A DNA stretch of 48,549 nt from Chitinophaga pinensis (GCA_945872355.1 CAMBZU010000017.1:1-48549), one strand, 5' to 3'. Positions 19,375 to 28,740 are shown, counted from the first letter of the stretch. The notes: generated by a model from the sequence alone, not told the origin. Numbers and translations: made by a program.

Positions 19375-20658
19375 CTATAGGTACTTTTCTAGATCTTTGC
19401 CTAAATCGCTTCTTTGATATTTTCCAGAGAATGTTATTTGAGCAGCTGTTTCATAACTTTTATTAAAGGCCTCCACAAGGTTTTTGCCTAAAGAGGTGAT
19501 GGCTAAAACTCTTCCGCCATTGCTTACCACTGCACCATTATTATCTTTTGTACCTGCATGATAAACGGTGCTTTCAAAAGTTTTATCTAAGCCATTTATT
19601 TCAATACCTTTTTGATAACCTTCAGGATAACCACCTGAAACAAGCATTATTGTAGCAGCAGTTTGATTATCTATTTCTAATTTTATTTCATTGAGTTTGC
19701 CTGTAGCAGCCTTATATAATAATTCAAGTAAATCGTTTTTAATGCGTGGCAAAACCACTTCTGTTTCAGGATCACCCATACGGCAGTTGTATTCAATAAC
19801 AAAAGGATTGCCATCTATATTCATTAAACCAATAAAAAGAAATCCTAAATAAGTAATGCCTTCCTTTTTTAGTCCATTAATTGATGGAATTACAATTTGA
19901 TCTTCGACCTTTTTCATGAAATTTGTATCGGCAAAAGGAACAGGAGAAACAGCTCCCATACCACCTGTATTTAATCCTGTGTCTCCATCGCCAATGCGCT
20001 TGTAGTCTTTAGCCTCAGGTAAAATTAAATAATTGTTGCCATCTGTTAAAACAAAGGTAGATAACTCTATACCGTTTAAAAATTCTTCAATTACTACACT
20101 TGAAGATGCATCACCAAATTTCAGGTTTTGTAACATCTCTGTTAGCTCATTTGACGCATGTTCTAAATTGCTACTTATAATTACGCCTTTGCCAGCAGCT
20201 AAGCCATCAGCTTTTAACACATAAGGCGGCTTTAATGTTTTTAAAAATGTGAGACCTTCCTTTAATTGCGCCTGTGTAAAGGTCTGATAGCGGGCAGTTG
20301 GTATATGATGCCGCATCATAAATTGCTTTGAAAAATCTTTGCTACCCTCTAACTGCGCACCTTTTTTAGATGGTCCAATGATTGGAATATTTTTTAGCAA
20401 GGGGTCATTTTCAAAAAAATCGACTATTCCATTTACCAAAGGATCTTCAGGACCAACAACAACAAGATTAATATGCAAAGAAACGGCGCAATTTCGAATT
20501 GCATCAAAGTCATTTAACGAAAGGTTTATATTTGTTCCACATAGCGCTGTTCCTGCGTTTCCAGGAGCTATAAAGAGTTTATTTAATAAATTACTTTTGG
20601 CTATTTGATGCGCAAAGGCATGCTCTCTTCCACCTGATCCTAAAATTAATACATTCAT
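19375..20658 (-). CDS. purD: Phosphoribosylamine-glycine ligase (GAR synthetase)
   Basis: Second step of de novo purine synthesis: joins phosphoribosylamine and glycine using ATP, in the cytoplasm. At 427 aa it has the normal length. The N-terminal Rossmann domain starts MNVLILGSGGREHAFAHQIA. The PurD landmark PYVLKADGLAAGKGVII is present, and the ATP-grasp domain includes VVIEEFLNGIELS and FVIEYNCRMGDPETEVVLPR. The C-terminal domain has the expected GYPEGYQKG and ALLN-like region (VSNGGRVLAITSLG). ATG start; divergent from pdhA with 125 bp between them. No other purine genes are in the window. Confidence 0.97.
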   Translation of the reverse strand: MNVLILGSGGREHAFAHQIAKSNLLNKLFIAPGNAGTALCGTNINLSLNDFDAIRNCAVSLHINLVVVGPEDPLVNGIVDFFENDPLLKNIPIIGPSKKGAQLEGSKDFSKQFMMRHHIPTARYQTFTQAQLKEGLTFLKTLKPPYVLKADGLAAGKGVIISSNLEHASNELTEMLQNLKFGDASSSVVIEEFLNGIELSTFVLTDGNNYLILPEAKDYKRIGDGDTGLNTGGMGAVSPVPFADTNFMKKVEDQIVIPSINGLKKEGITYLGFLFIGLMNIDGNPFVIEYNCRMGDPETEVVLPRIKNDLLELLYKAATGKLNEIKLEIDNQTAATIMLVSGGYPEGYQKGIEINGLDKTFESTVYHAGTKDNNGAVVSNGGRVLAITSLGKNLVEAFNKSYETAAQITFSGKYQRSDLGKDLEKYL

Positions 20659-20705
20659 TGCTTAAAGTTTACGGCTGCTAAATTAAGATTTTGTTGCATA
20701 AAAAT

Positions 20706-20738
20706 TTTGTTGTTTAACCAACGATTATGTTATTTTTG
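20706..20738 (+). promoter_or_regulatory. Promoter of the pdhA-pdhC unit
   Basis: The -7 box TATTTTTG is at 20731-20738, with TTTG at 20706-20709 (21-bp gap) or TTG at 20710-20712 (18-bp gap) as candidate -33 elements. Predicted leader for pdhA is about 42 nt. Confidence 0.55.
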
Positions 20739-20783
20739 CCCGCAGTATTTTAAACTTTATTATATAACCCCTGTTTACGAAGC

Positions 20784-21785
20784 ATGAAGAAAGTAAAATT
20801 TACCAAAGAAACCTACCTTAAATGGTATAATGATATGTTGCTAATGCGCAGGTTTGAAGAAAAAACTGGGCAGTTATATATTCAACAAAAAATAAGAGGT
20901 TTTTGTCATTTATATATTGGACAAGAGGCACTCGTAGCAGGTGCTGAAAGTGCTATAACGCCACAAGATAATATGATTACAGCTTATAGAGACCATGCAC
21001 ATCCTATAGGTCGTGGGATGCATCCAAAATATATTATGGCCGAGCTATATGCTAAAATTACCGGTTGTTCTAAAGGCAAGGGAGGATCAATGCATTTATT
21101 TAGTAAAGAGTTTAATTTCTTTGGAGGACATGGCATTGTTGGAGGTCAAATTCCTTTAGGTGCAGGAATTGCTTTTGCAGATAAATATAAAGGAAATAAT
21201 AATGTTACGCTATGTTATATGGGTGATGGGGCAGTGAGACAAGGTGCGCTCCACGAAGCATTCAACATGAGTATGTTGTGGAAGTTACCCGTGATTTTTA
21301 TTATTGAAAATAATAATTATGCGATGGGAACTTCAGTACAAAGAACAACCAATGTAATGGAATTATATAAGATTGGTTTATCTTATGAAATGCCTTCAAA
21401 ACAAGTTGATGGAATGAATTGTGAAACTGTGCATGAGGCTATTGCTGAAGCAGCAGCTCATTGCAGAGCAGGAAACGGACCTATGTTATTAGAAATGAAA
21501 ACATATCGTTACAGAGGGCATTCAATGAGTGATCCAGCAAAGTACAGATCAAAAGATGAGTTAGAAGAATACAAAGCAAAAGATCCAATTGAGCAAGTAT
21601 TGGATGTATTACAAAAAAATAAATGGATTGATGAAAAGGGTATTGAAGAAGCTGAAGAAAGGGTAAAAGCCCTGGTTGAAGAATCAGTTGAATTTGCAGA
21701 AAATTCTCCTTACCCTACAGTTGATGAACTTTATAAGGATGTTTACACGCAAAGTGATTATCCATATATTATGGATGGATTTTAG
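20784..21785 (+). CDS. pdhA: Pyruvate dehydrogenase E1 component, alpha subunit
   Basis: Thiamine-diphosphate enzyme that decarboxylates pyruvate and passes the acetyl group to E2 lipoyl arms. 333 aa, as expected for the alpha chain of an alpha2beta2 E1. Seen: RRFEEKTGQLYIQQKIRGFCHLYIGQEA near the N-terminus, the phosphorylation-loop-type segment YRYRGHSMSDPAKYRS, and the ThDP motif GDGAVRQGALHEAFNMS...ENNNYAMGTS. Followed after 38 bp by the E2 gene. The E1 beta and E3 genes are not next to it and must lie elsewhere. A branched-chain specificity cannot be fully excluded, but sequence style and context favour pyruvate. Confidence 0.93.
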   Translation: MKKVKFTKETYLKWYNDMLLMRRFEEKTGQLYIQQKIRGFCHLYIGQEALVAGAESAITPQDNMITAYRDHAHPIGRGMHPKYIMAELYAKITGCSKGKGGSMHLFSKEFNFFGGHGIVGGQIPLGAGIAFADKYKGNNNVTLCYMGDGAVRQGALHEAFNMSMLWKLPVIFIIENNNYAMGTSVQRTTNVMELYKIGLSYEMPSKQVDGMNCETVHEAIAEAAAHCRAGNGPMLLEMKTYRYRGHSMSDPAKYRSKDELEEYKAKDPIEQVLDVLQKNKWIDEKGIEEAEERVKALVEESVEFAENSPYPTVDELYKDVYTQSDYPYIMDGF

Positions 21786-21823
21786 AAACGTATTTAATTA
21801 TTACATATAACATTTGAATAGCA

Positions 21824-23041
21824 ATGGCTGAAATAGTAAGAATGCCCAAATTGAGTGATACCATGACAGATGGCGTGGTAGCGAAATGGCACAAAAAGGT
21901 TGGAGATAAAGTAAAGTCTGGTGAGTTGATAGCAGAAATTGAGACAGACAAAGCGACCATGGATTTTGAATCGTTTTTTGATGGAGTTATGCTTTACATA
22001 GGAATAGATGAAGGCAAAGGTGCGCCAGTAGATTCAATACTTGCAATAGTTGGGAAAGCAGATGAAGATATTTCTGCTGTGTTGAGTGGAGGTGCTGCAG
22101 CTAAAACAGAATCAGTTGTTGAAAATGCATTAGCTTCAACAACAATAGCTGCTCCTGTAGCTGCTCCTATGGCAGCTGCATCAAGCAATGATAGCCGATT
22201 AAAGGCATCGCCCTTAGCAAAGAAAATAGCCGAAGATAAAGGGATCGACTTAAGTCAAGTTCAGGGTAGTGGCGATGATGGAAGAATTGTAAAAAAGGAT
22301 GTTGAGAATTATACGCCGGCAAAGAAATCAGCAATGAGTGCAAGCACTTATACAGGAGTAGAAAGCTATACAGAAGAGCCAGTATCTCAAATGCGTAAAA
22401 CTATTGCTAGAAGGCTTGCTGAAAGTAAGTTTTCGGCGCCACACTTTTATTTAAAAATGGAAGTGGAAATGAGCAAAGCTATAGAGGCACGCAAAGCCAT
22501 CAACGATTTAGCACCTGTAAAAATATCATTTAATGATATGGTTGTGAAAGCCGTGGCCATTGCCTTACGTAGCAATCCAAAAATTAATTCATCATGGTTA
22601 GGCGATAAAATAAGGTATAACCAACACATCAATATTGGTGTGGCAATGGCTGTTGAAGATGGTTTATTGGTGCCAGTGGTTCGTTTTGCTGATAATAAAT
22701 CCTTGAGCCAAATAGCTTCAGAGGTTAAGGTATACAGTCAAAAAGCAAAAGATAAGAAATTACAACCTAACGATTGGGAAGGAAATACTTTTACAATTAG
22801 TAATTTAGGTATGTATGGTATTGATGATTTTACAGCCATTATCAATCCGCCAGATGCATGTATTTTGGCTGTTGGTGGTATTAAAGAAACACCGGTAGTA
22901 AAAGATGGACAACTAGTGGCAGGTAACATTATGAAATTAACCTTGTCATGCGATCACAGAGTTGTTGACGGTGCCACAGGAGCATCATTTTTGCAAACAC
23001 TAAAAAGTTTGTTAGAAAATCCAGTAACTATGTTGATATAA
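21824..23041 (+). CDS. pdhC: Dihydrolipoamide acetyltransferase (E2) of pyruvate dehydrogenase
   Basis: Forms the core of the pyruvate dehydrogenase complex and transfers acetyl from lipoamide to CoA. 405 aa. There is a single lipoyl domain (residues 1-78) with the lipoylated lysine K43 in ETDKATMDF. An Ala-rich linker follows (about 85-125, AAPVAAPMAAA). Next come the E1/E3-binding domain (about 128-165; ASPLAKKIAEDKGIDLSQVQGSG) and the catalytic domain (about 185-405) with the active site CDHRVVDG (H378, D382). Downstream of pdhA and probably cotranscribed. The family has one to three lipoyl domains; this is the one-domain form. Confidence 0.95.
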   Translation: MAEIVRMPKLSDTMTDGVVAKWHKKVGDKVKSGELIAEIETDKATMDFESFFDGVMLYIGIDEGKGAPVDSILAIVGKADEDISAVLSGGAAAKTESVVENALASTTIAAPVAAPMAAASSNDSRLKASPLAKKIAEDKGIDLSQVQGSGDDGRIVKKDVENYTPAKKSAMSASTYTGVESYTEEPVSQMRKTIARRLAESKFSAPHFYLKMEVEMSKAIEARKAINDLAPVKISFNDMVVKAVAIALRSNPKINSSWLGDKIRYNQHINIGVAMAVEDGLLVPVVRFADNKSLSQIASEVKVYSQKAKDKKLQPNDWEGNTFTISNLGMYGIDDFTAIINPPDACILAVGGIKETPVVKDGQLVAGNIMKLTLSCDHRVVDGATGASFLQTLKSLLENPVTMLI

Positions 23042-23113
23042 TAGCTGAACATTTAATGAACACCTGCGTAACACATGCAAAATAAATTGCTTTAATCAAT
23101 AAAAATAGAGCCT

Positions 23114-23776
23114 ATGTATGCGCGTGAACTGATTTCTGAAGATATACCACCACTAAAAACGAGTGATACTGGTGAAAGGGCGCTTGCATGGATGGATGAG
23201 TTTAGAGTATCTCATTTGCCTATTGTAAATAATGTTGATTTTCTTGGTCTTATCAGCGAAAGCGATATACTTGATTTTAATTCTGCAAGCGAACCAATAG
23301 GTGGACATCATTTGAATCTGATTCGTCCATACGTTTTCGATTATCAACACACTTATGATGTTTTGAAGGTGATGTCGTCATTAAAGTTAAGCGTAATTCC
23401 TGTGTTAAATGAGCAGGAACAATATTTAGGTTTGATACATTTAAGCACTTTGTTGCAGCATTTTGCTGAAATGGCAAGTATGAAAGAAAGTGGTGGTTTA
23501 TTGGTTTTAGAACTTAATATACACGATTATAGTTTGTCTGAAATTGCGCGTATTGTTGAATCTAACGATGCTAAAATTTTAAGTTTATATTTTTCATCTC
23601 ACATTGATTCAAATAAGTTAGAATTAACTGTTAAAATCAATAGAACAGATCTTTCGCCCATTATCCAAACTTTTAATAGATATAATTATACCATAAAAGC
23701 ATCTTTCCATCAAAGCGAATATGTAGATGATTTGAAAGACCGTTTTGATTCTTTTATGAGTTTTTTAAATATATAA
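23114..23776 (+). CDS. CBS-pair protein with a C-terminal ACT-like domain
   Basis: Cytoplasmic protein of 220 aa. Residues about 5-125 form two CBS motifs (VSHLPIVNNVDFLGLISESDIL and KLSVIPVLNEQEQYLGLIHLSTLL), which usually bind adenine nucleotides. Residues about 140-210 look like an ACT-type ligand-binding domain (GGLLVLELNIHDYSLSEIARIVE). No enzymatic domain. It starts 72 bp after the E2 stop and is followed after a short gap by an outer-membrane protein. A role as a nucleotide or metabolite sensor is inferred; whether it affects pyruvate dehydrogenase is unknown. Confidence 0.8.
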   Translation: MYARELISEDIPPLKTSDTGERALAWMDEFRVSHLPIVNNVDFLGLISESDILDFNSASEPIGGHHLNLIRPYVFDYQHTYDVLKVMSSLKLSVIPVLNEQEQYLGLIHLSTLLQHFAEMASMKESGGLLVLELNIHDYSLSEIARIVESNDAKILSLYFSSHIDSNKLELTVKINRTDLSPIIQTFNRYNYTIKASFHQSEYVDDLKDRFDSFMSFLNI

Positions 23777-23816
23777 ATTTTTATTCTTCGCATTATTTTA
23801 GGTTTCTTTGTCATTA

Positions 23817-25232
23817 ATGACAATGCGTATCAAACAAATCTTTGCCTTTATAATTTTAATTTTGCTTCAGTTCAGCCTATGGGCAAAGGGCACGCCTTAT
23901 GATACTGCCCTTGCAAAATTTCCTATTCAAAGAATTGATGTTATAGGCAATAAAGTGACCAAGTTTAGAATAATTGAAAGAGAGTTAACTTTTAAAGAAT
24001 GCGATTTTATTGATACAGCTGCGCTTGCAAAAGCCCTGGTGCAATCGCGTTTAAATCTTATGAATAGCACGCTTTTTAATTTTGTTGCTATTCACTATGT
24101 GTTAGATAGGGAAGAAATATACATCTATATCACTGTTACTGAGCGATGGTATGTTTGGCCTACACCAATACTTGAAATACCGGATCGGAATCCCAATATT
24201 TGGTTGCAACAACGCGATTTTACAAGGCTTAATTATGGCGCTTATGTTATTTGGAACAATTTTAGAGGAAGAAAGGAAACACTTCAATTCCTTATTCGAT
24301 TGGGCTATGCAGAGCGTTATGGCTTGGCTTATAATGTTCCTAATTTAGGTAAAAAGCAGCGCAGTGAACTTGGCCTTAGCTATGGCTATTCGCGCAACCA
24401 TGAAATTGGTTATAAAAGTTATAACAATGAATTATTATTTTTTAAAGATGAGAACAGGTATTCGAGACAAGAACAATTTACAAGATTACGATATACCTAC
24501 CGCAAAGTAATTTTTAATTCTCATGCATTTGAATTTAGATATAACCAAACTAAGGTTACCGATACTATTTTACAATTGGCGCCAACTTATACTTTTAATG
24601 GTAAGAATAATTTAGCATACTTTTCACTAAACTATTTTTTTGCAGCCGACCATCGTGATTATAAACCTTATCCTCTAAAAGGATGGATATACACTTTAGA
24701 TGCTACGCAAACAGGACTAGGTTTGTTAAGTGATGAGAATTTTTCATTTTTTAAACTAGAAAGTGGAGCACGCTTTTACAATCACTTTGGGGGCCGTTTT
24801 TATGGAGGCTATAGCATTAAAGGTAAATGGAGCAGCACTGCACAACAACCTTATTATGTGCAAAGAGGTTTAGGTTATAGCGATTATTTAAGAGGATATG
24901 AATATTATGTGCTGGATGGCCACAATTATACACAGTTTAAAACAAATTTGAAATATCAATTGATTAAACCCAATGTAATTGATTTTAATTATTTAAAGAA
25001 TGATCGCTTTTCCAAATTGTATTATGCTTTTTATTTGAATGCCTTTTTTGATGCAGGATATGTAAAGGATAATTTATATTTTCTTGAAAATTCACTCAAT
25101 AATAAGTGGCAATATAGTTATGGTGTTGGATTAGATTTTGTTGGGTATTATGATATGGTTTTTAGGTTTGAAGTTGCCAGAAATAAGATGAACGAAATAG
25201 GATTTTTTGTACATTATTTTGCACCAATTTAA
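23817..25232 (+). CDS. BamA/TamA-like outer-membrane beta-barrel protein
   Basis: About 471 aa. Signal peptide (RIKQIFAFIILILLQFSLWAKG). One POTRA-like domain at about residues 28-105 contains FPIQRIDVIGNKVTKFRIIEREL and the strand VLDREEIYIYITVTERWY. The C-terminal beta-barrel has alternating aromatic strands and a near-terminal RFEVARNKMNEIGFFVHYFAPI. This is the compact Omp85-like type common in Bacteroidota and smaller than BamA itself, which has five POTRA domains. Upstream TTG (23808) and downstream ATG (23823) are alternative starts. Client unknown; an assembly or transport role across the outer membrane is inferred from the fold. Confidence 0.8.
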   Translation: MTMRIKQIFAFIILILLQFSLWAKGTPYDTALAKFPIQRIDVIGNKVTKFRIIERELTFKECDFIDTAALAKALVQSRLNLMNSTLFNFVAIHYVLDREEIYIYITVTERWYVWPTPILEIPDRNPNIWLQQRDFTRLNYGAYVIWNNFRGRKETLQFLIRLGYAERYGLAYNVPNLGKKQRSELGLSYGYSRNHEIGYKSYNNELLFFKDENRYSRQEQFTRLRYTYRKVIFNSHAFEFRYNQTKVTDTILQLAPTYTFNGKNNLAYFSLNYFFAADHRDYKPYPLKGWIYTLDATQTGLGLLSDENFSFFKLESGARFYNHFGGRFYGGYSIKGKWSSTAQQPYYVQRGLGYSDYLRGYEYYVLDGHNYTQFKTNLKYQLIKPNVIDFNYLKNDRFSKLYYAFYLNAFFDAGYVKDNLYFLENSLNNKWQYSYGVGLDFVGYYDMVFRFEVARNKMNEIGFFVHYFAPI

Positions 25233-25304
25233 TTGCTTAATACAATTCATAAATCTGCTGAAATAATTGCCATGTGATTTTTATGGCGAAGCAATTTATC
25301 CTTT

Positions 25305-26159
25305 TTATTTACAGTCTTTGTTGGGTTCGCATACCTTTCCATCAACTATATTTAGTATTGCATTTGGATTGGCTTTTTTCCATTCAGCAAAAGATTTTTC
25401 CAATGAAGTTAGAAATACATTACTTTCTTGTGCTCCTGAAACGGCAAACTTTCTGTCAAAAACAAAGAACGGAACACCACGTACACCAACCTGTTGCGCC
25501 TCATAAATATCTTCTCTAACATCTTCCGCAAAAGCATCACTTTGCAAAGTTTTCACTAAATCGTCATGCAATAAACCAACTGATGTTCCAATACTGATAA
25601 GGGTGTTGATGTCATCGATATTTTTACCTAAAACAAAGTAAGCTTCAAACAGTTTTTCTTCTAATGCTAGTTGTTTGCCCATGCTTTTTGCAAAATGAGT
25701 TAAACGATGCGCGTTAAATGAATTGGCCGAAATCGTATTCTTCATGTTGTAATTCAGCCCTGATTTTTCAGCCATTTCAATAACGTATTTATGCATTTCC
25801 TCTGATTCTTGAAGGCTAATTCCCTTGTGTTCTGCAAGTGCTGCAATGCTATTTTTTGTTGTGTCAGTTTTCATGTCAGGATTTAATTGATAGCTTTTCC
25901 AAACCACCTGAATAGCAGCACTATCGGCAAATTGAGATAAAGCAGCTTCAAACTTTCTTTTTCCGATATAACAAAATGGACACATCACATCACTCCAAAT
26001 TTCTACTTGCATTTTAGCTGAGGTTTTAAGGTTTGTAATTTTATTTGATTTTACTGAAGTATTGTTTGATTTACTTACTTGGCACTTGTATATCACGATA
26101 ACTGTTGCTGCGCAAAGTATGACAAGGATTTTTTTTACAGCTATTTTCGAATACTTCAT
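25305..26159 (-). CDS. DsbA/FrnE-like thioredoxin-fold oxidoreductase with an N-terminal membrane anchor
   Basis: 284 aa. From about residue 50 it is a standard FrnE/DsbA-like protein: MQVEIWSDVMCPFCYIGKRKFE carries the redox pair C60 and C63, followed by the helical insertion (SANSFNAHRLTHFAKSMG) and the cis-Pro region GVRGVPFFVFDRKFAVSGAQ. Cytosolic homologues begin where M50 is. Here about 49 residues precede it, with a hydrophobic stretch (residues 9-24, KKILVILCAATVIVIY) that would anchor the domain facing the periplasm. The tail VCEPNKDCK adds two more cysteines. A -7 box just upstream of the 26159 ATG supports the long form. Confidence 0.85.
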   Translation of the reverse strand: MKYSKIAVKKILVILCAATVIVIYKCQVSKSNNTSVKSNKITNLKTSAKMQVEIWSDVMCPFCYIGKRKFEAALSQFADSAAIQVVWKSYQLNPDMKTDTTKNSIAALAEHKGISLQESEEMHKYVIEMAEKSGLNYNMKNTISANSFNAHRLTHFAKSMGKQLALEEKLFEAYFVLGKNIDDINTLISIGTSVGLLHDDLVKTLQSDAFAEDVREDIYEAQQVGVRGVPFFVFDRKFAVSGAQESNVFLTSLEKSFAEWKKANPNAILNIVDGKVCEPNKDCK

Positions 26160-26169
26160 TGTATTGCAA

Positions 26170-26177
26170 CAAAAATA
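26170..26177 (-). promoter_or_regulatory. Bacteroidota -7 box (TATTTTTG on the minus strand)
   Basis: CAAAAATA on the plus strand reads TATTTTTG on the minus strand. It lies between the rhlE stop and the ATG at 26159 and gives a predicted leader of under 10 nt. It supports independent transcription of the DsbA-like gene and its anchored start. Confidence 0.5.
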
Positions 26178-27425
26178 TTATTCTTTGGTGATCGGTTTTT
26201 GTGAAGGATATTTTTGGTCACTTTTCTTGTGAAAGTTTCGTTTTTTATTGCCTGTTGGTTTTGTTTTGTCTTTTTCGGGATTCCAAGCGGGCGCCTCACC
26301 AATATCCGTTGGCAATAATAATTTTGGAATTTCTTTTTCAATTAGCTTTTCAATTTTAGCGAATTTATACATGTCGCGCGGATTGATAAGTGTTATGGCT
26401 TCACCCTTTGTACTTGCTCTGGCAGTGCGCCCTACACGATGCACATAATCTTCGGCATCATGAGGCACATCATAATTTATAACCATATTAATTTCTTTCA
26501 CATCAATGCCTCTGCTCATGACATCTGTAGCCACTAAAATTCTAATTTTTTTGGACCTAAAATCTTGTAATACTTGTTCTCTTTTGTCTTGTTCTAAGTT
26601 TGATGAAATACCTTGTGCCTTAAATCCAGAACGGGAAAGCGAATGCACAATTTCATTTATTTTTAGTTTTGCAGAAGTGAAAATAATGATGCTATCATAG
26701 TGTTTTCTCTCGTTTAAAATGTGTGCCAATAATTTATCCTTTTGGGCATCATAAGCTAAATAGGCATTTTGTTCAACACCTTCAGCAGGTTTTGATATTG
26801 AAAGAATAATTTCCTCTGGTTGATTTAAAATTTTATTGGCCAATAATTTTATGCTGTTGGGCATTGTGGCGCTGAACATCAATGTTTGCCTTTCTTTTGG
26901 CAAGAAAGAAATAATTTGTTGTATATCATCAATAAAGCCCATGTCCAACATACGATCGGCTTCATCTAAAACCAAATGTTTTACCTTTTTAAAGTTTACA
27001 TAACCCATTTGTAAATGCGCTAATAATTTACCTGGTGTGGCTACAATAATATCTGCTCCATTTATTAGGGCTTCCTTTTGCAATATCCATTCTTTTCCAT
27101 CACCACCGCCGTAAACAGCCATAGAGCTTACTGAAATAAAATAAGATAAACCTTGTATCTGTTGTTCTATTTGAATGGCCAACTCGCGTGTTGGAACAAT
27201 AATAAGAGTGTCAGTATCTTGGTTATTTTTATCAATTAATTTATTGAGAATAGGCAATACAAACGCGCCTGTTTTGCCTGTTCCTGTTTGAGCGCAAGCA
27301 ATAAGATCTTTATTGTTAAGTATTATTGGAATAGCTCCTTCTTGTATGGGTGTTAAATTCTCGAAGCCCATGCATGCAATAGCTTCTTTTAGTTGATCGT
27401 GAATGTTTAATGCTGAAAATTTCAT
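26178..27425 (-). CDS. rhlE: DEAD-box RNA helicase, RhlE type
   Basis: ATP-dependent RNA helicase of 415 aa, involved in RNA structure remodelling, ribosome assembly or decay. The Q-motif region is LTPIQEGAIPIIL. Walker A AQTGTGKT has K51. Then PTRELAIQ, TPGKLL, DEAD at 154-157 (VLDEADRMLDMGF), SAT (MFSATMP), DVMSRGIDVKEI and HRVGRTAR follow. The C-terminal tail (about 375-415) is basic and Lys/Pro-rich (KTKPTGNKKRNFHKKSDQK), as in many RhlE proteins, and probably binds RNA. ATG start with a -7 box immediately upstream. Confidence 0.95.
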   Translation of the reverse strand: MKFSALNIHDQLKEAIACMGFENLTPIQEGAIPIILNNKDLIACAQTGTGKTGAFVLPILNKLIDKNNQDTDTLIIVPTRELAIQIEQQIQGLSYFISVSSMAVYGGGDGKEWILQKEALINGADIIVATPGKLLAHLQMGYVNFKKVKHLVLDEADRMLDMGFIDDIQQIISFLPKERQTLMFSATMPNSIKLLANKILNQPEEIILSISKPAEGVEQNAYLAYDAQKDKLLAHILNERKHYDSIIIFTSAKLKINEIVHSLSRSGFKAQGISSNLEQDKREQVLQDFRSKKIRILVATDVMSRGIDVKEINMVINYDVPHDAEDYVHRVGRTARASTKGEAITLINPRDMYKFAKIEKLIEKEIPKLLLPTDIGEAPAWNPEKDKTKPTGNKKRNFHKKSDQKYPSQKPITKE

Positions 27426-27432
27426 ATGACTT

Positions 27433-27440
27433 CAAATTTA
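27433..27440 (-). promoter_or_regulatory. Bacteroidota -7 box (TAAATTTG on the minus strand) for rhlE
   Basis: CAAATTTA on the plus strand is TAAATTTG on the minus strand, seven bases upstream of the rhlE ATG; predicted leader is only a few nucleotides. Confidence 0.5.
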
Positions 27441-27648
27441 CATAATTAAACTCAAATTCCGCATTACAAATGTAGAATCGCTATACAAACGGTAATTTAC
27501 TTTGATGCAAAATGTATTAAAACATTTGCTGTGGCTTTATTGACGCTTTAAAATCAATAGTTAAGCTTTGTTACTTGCGAATGATAAATTTGGGTTGATG
27601 TGAAAAATGAGCGCTAAGTTTAATATAAAAATAATATTCAATAGTAGT

Positions 27649-28737
27649 TTAAGCGCTGCTTTGAGGAGTGAATTTCGATGTAAGATATTTTCTAAATGGG
27701 AGTTCAAATAGATGGTAACTCAGCGCAGAAATTGCTATCAGTATGATGATATACAAATAAAATTGAGCTGTATTTAAATTGCCACAGTAATCTTTAATAA
27801 ATTCAGCAAAAAACAAATAAATAAAAAACTGCCATAAATAAAATCCATAACTAATTTCACCAAGCCAAACTAAGGGTTTAAAAGAAAGGATGCGCGCAAT
27901 AATTCCTTTATTTAGCGCTAATCCAACAATCAATAATAAGAATACAGGAATCATTCCGCCATTGGTTAAAAAACCTAAGGTTATTGGTTGTTTGATAAAT
28001 AAAATGTAAATTAAAATCAAACTTCCCAGCAGGAGAGAGTTGCTAAAAAACTTGACATATTTTGAAGGATTTAATACTTTGATAAATAACAATGCTGCTG
28101 CCGAACCTAATATAAAACTATTTAAGTGCCAAGGTGGAAAAAATGCAATAAATTGGCCAACATTAAAACGTTCTGGCGATGATAAATGCTTGGCCAACCA
28201 AACATGAAAACTTAAACTTAGCACCCAAAATGTAAAGGCTTGCAACAAAATAGTAACCAAAGATTTTTTTTGCCAATAGTTCAATAAGAAAGGGAATACC
28301 AAATAAAATAGCAATTCAACTGCTATTGACCAAGAAACATAATTTATTTCCATTGATATTCCTGGTTTCCATGCTTGTAAGCAAAGTCCTTGTAAAATTA
28401 TACTGATGCCCTTTGGTTTGCTATCATTAAAGATAAACATGGCAATGAGTACGCATAAAAAGCTTAAAAAATAGAGGGGGTAAATACGCGCAAAACGCGC
28501 CTTCCAAAATGCTTTTACATTAATTTTTTCAGTTGGTTGATAATAAGCATACATCATTATAAAACCAGAAAGTGCAAAAAAGTAACTTACCGCAAAGCCT
28601 CCATTTTGTATAAAAATATTGAGCGTGCCTGCGCTGAATGGCGTAGCTGTTTTTCCATAATGATAGGCAATAACGCAGAAGGCTGCAATAAACCTGGTAA
28701 AATGTAAGGCTGTTAATGTGTTTTTGTTTTTATTCAA
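27649..28737 (-). CDS. Acyltransferase-3 family membrane O-acyltransferase
   Basis: Integral inner-membrane protein of 362 aa with about ten hydrophobic segments, of the OafA/NodX-like family that acylates surface sugars or peptidoglycan. The N-terminal motif LHFTRFIAAFCVIAYHYGK contains the conserved Arg and His. The FFALSGFIM and RIYPLYFLSFLCVL regions follow as expected. The start must be the TTG at 28737: it comes three bases after the Sua5 stop, and the next Met lies beyond the first membrane helix. Probably translationally coupled to sua5. Acceptor substrate unknown. Confidence 0.88.
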   Translation of the reverse strand: MNKNKNTLTALHFTRFIAAFCVIAYHYGKTATPFSAGTLNIFIQNGGFAVSYFFALSGFIMMYAYYQPTEKINVKAFWKARFARIYPLYFLSFLCVLIAMFIFNDSKPKGISIILQGLCLQAWKPGISMEINYVSWSIAVELLFYLVFPFLLNYWQKKSLVTILLQAFTFWVLSLSFHVWLAKHLSSPERFNVGQFIAFFPPWHLNSFILGSAAALLFIKVLNPSKYVKFFSNSLLLGSLILIYILFIKQPITLGFLTNGGMIPVFLLLIVGLALNKGIIARILSFKPLVWLGEISYGFYLWQFFIYLFFAEFIKDYCGNLNTAQFYLYIIILIAISALSYHLFELPFRKYLTSKFTPQSSA

Positions 28738-28740
28738 AGC

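Noticed and set aside
25233-25304. Possible terminator between the outer-membrane protein and the DsbA-like gene
   Set aside because: Short GCCAT/ATGGC pairing is present but with a nine-base loop and no T run in the right place.
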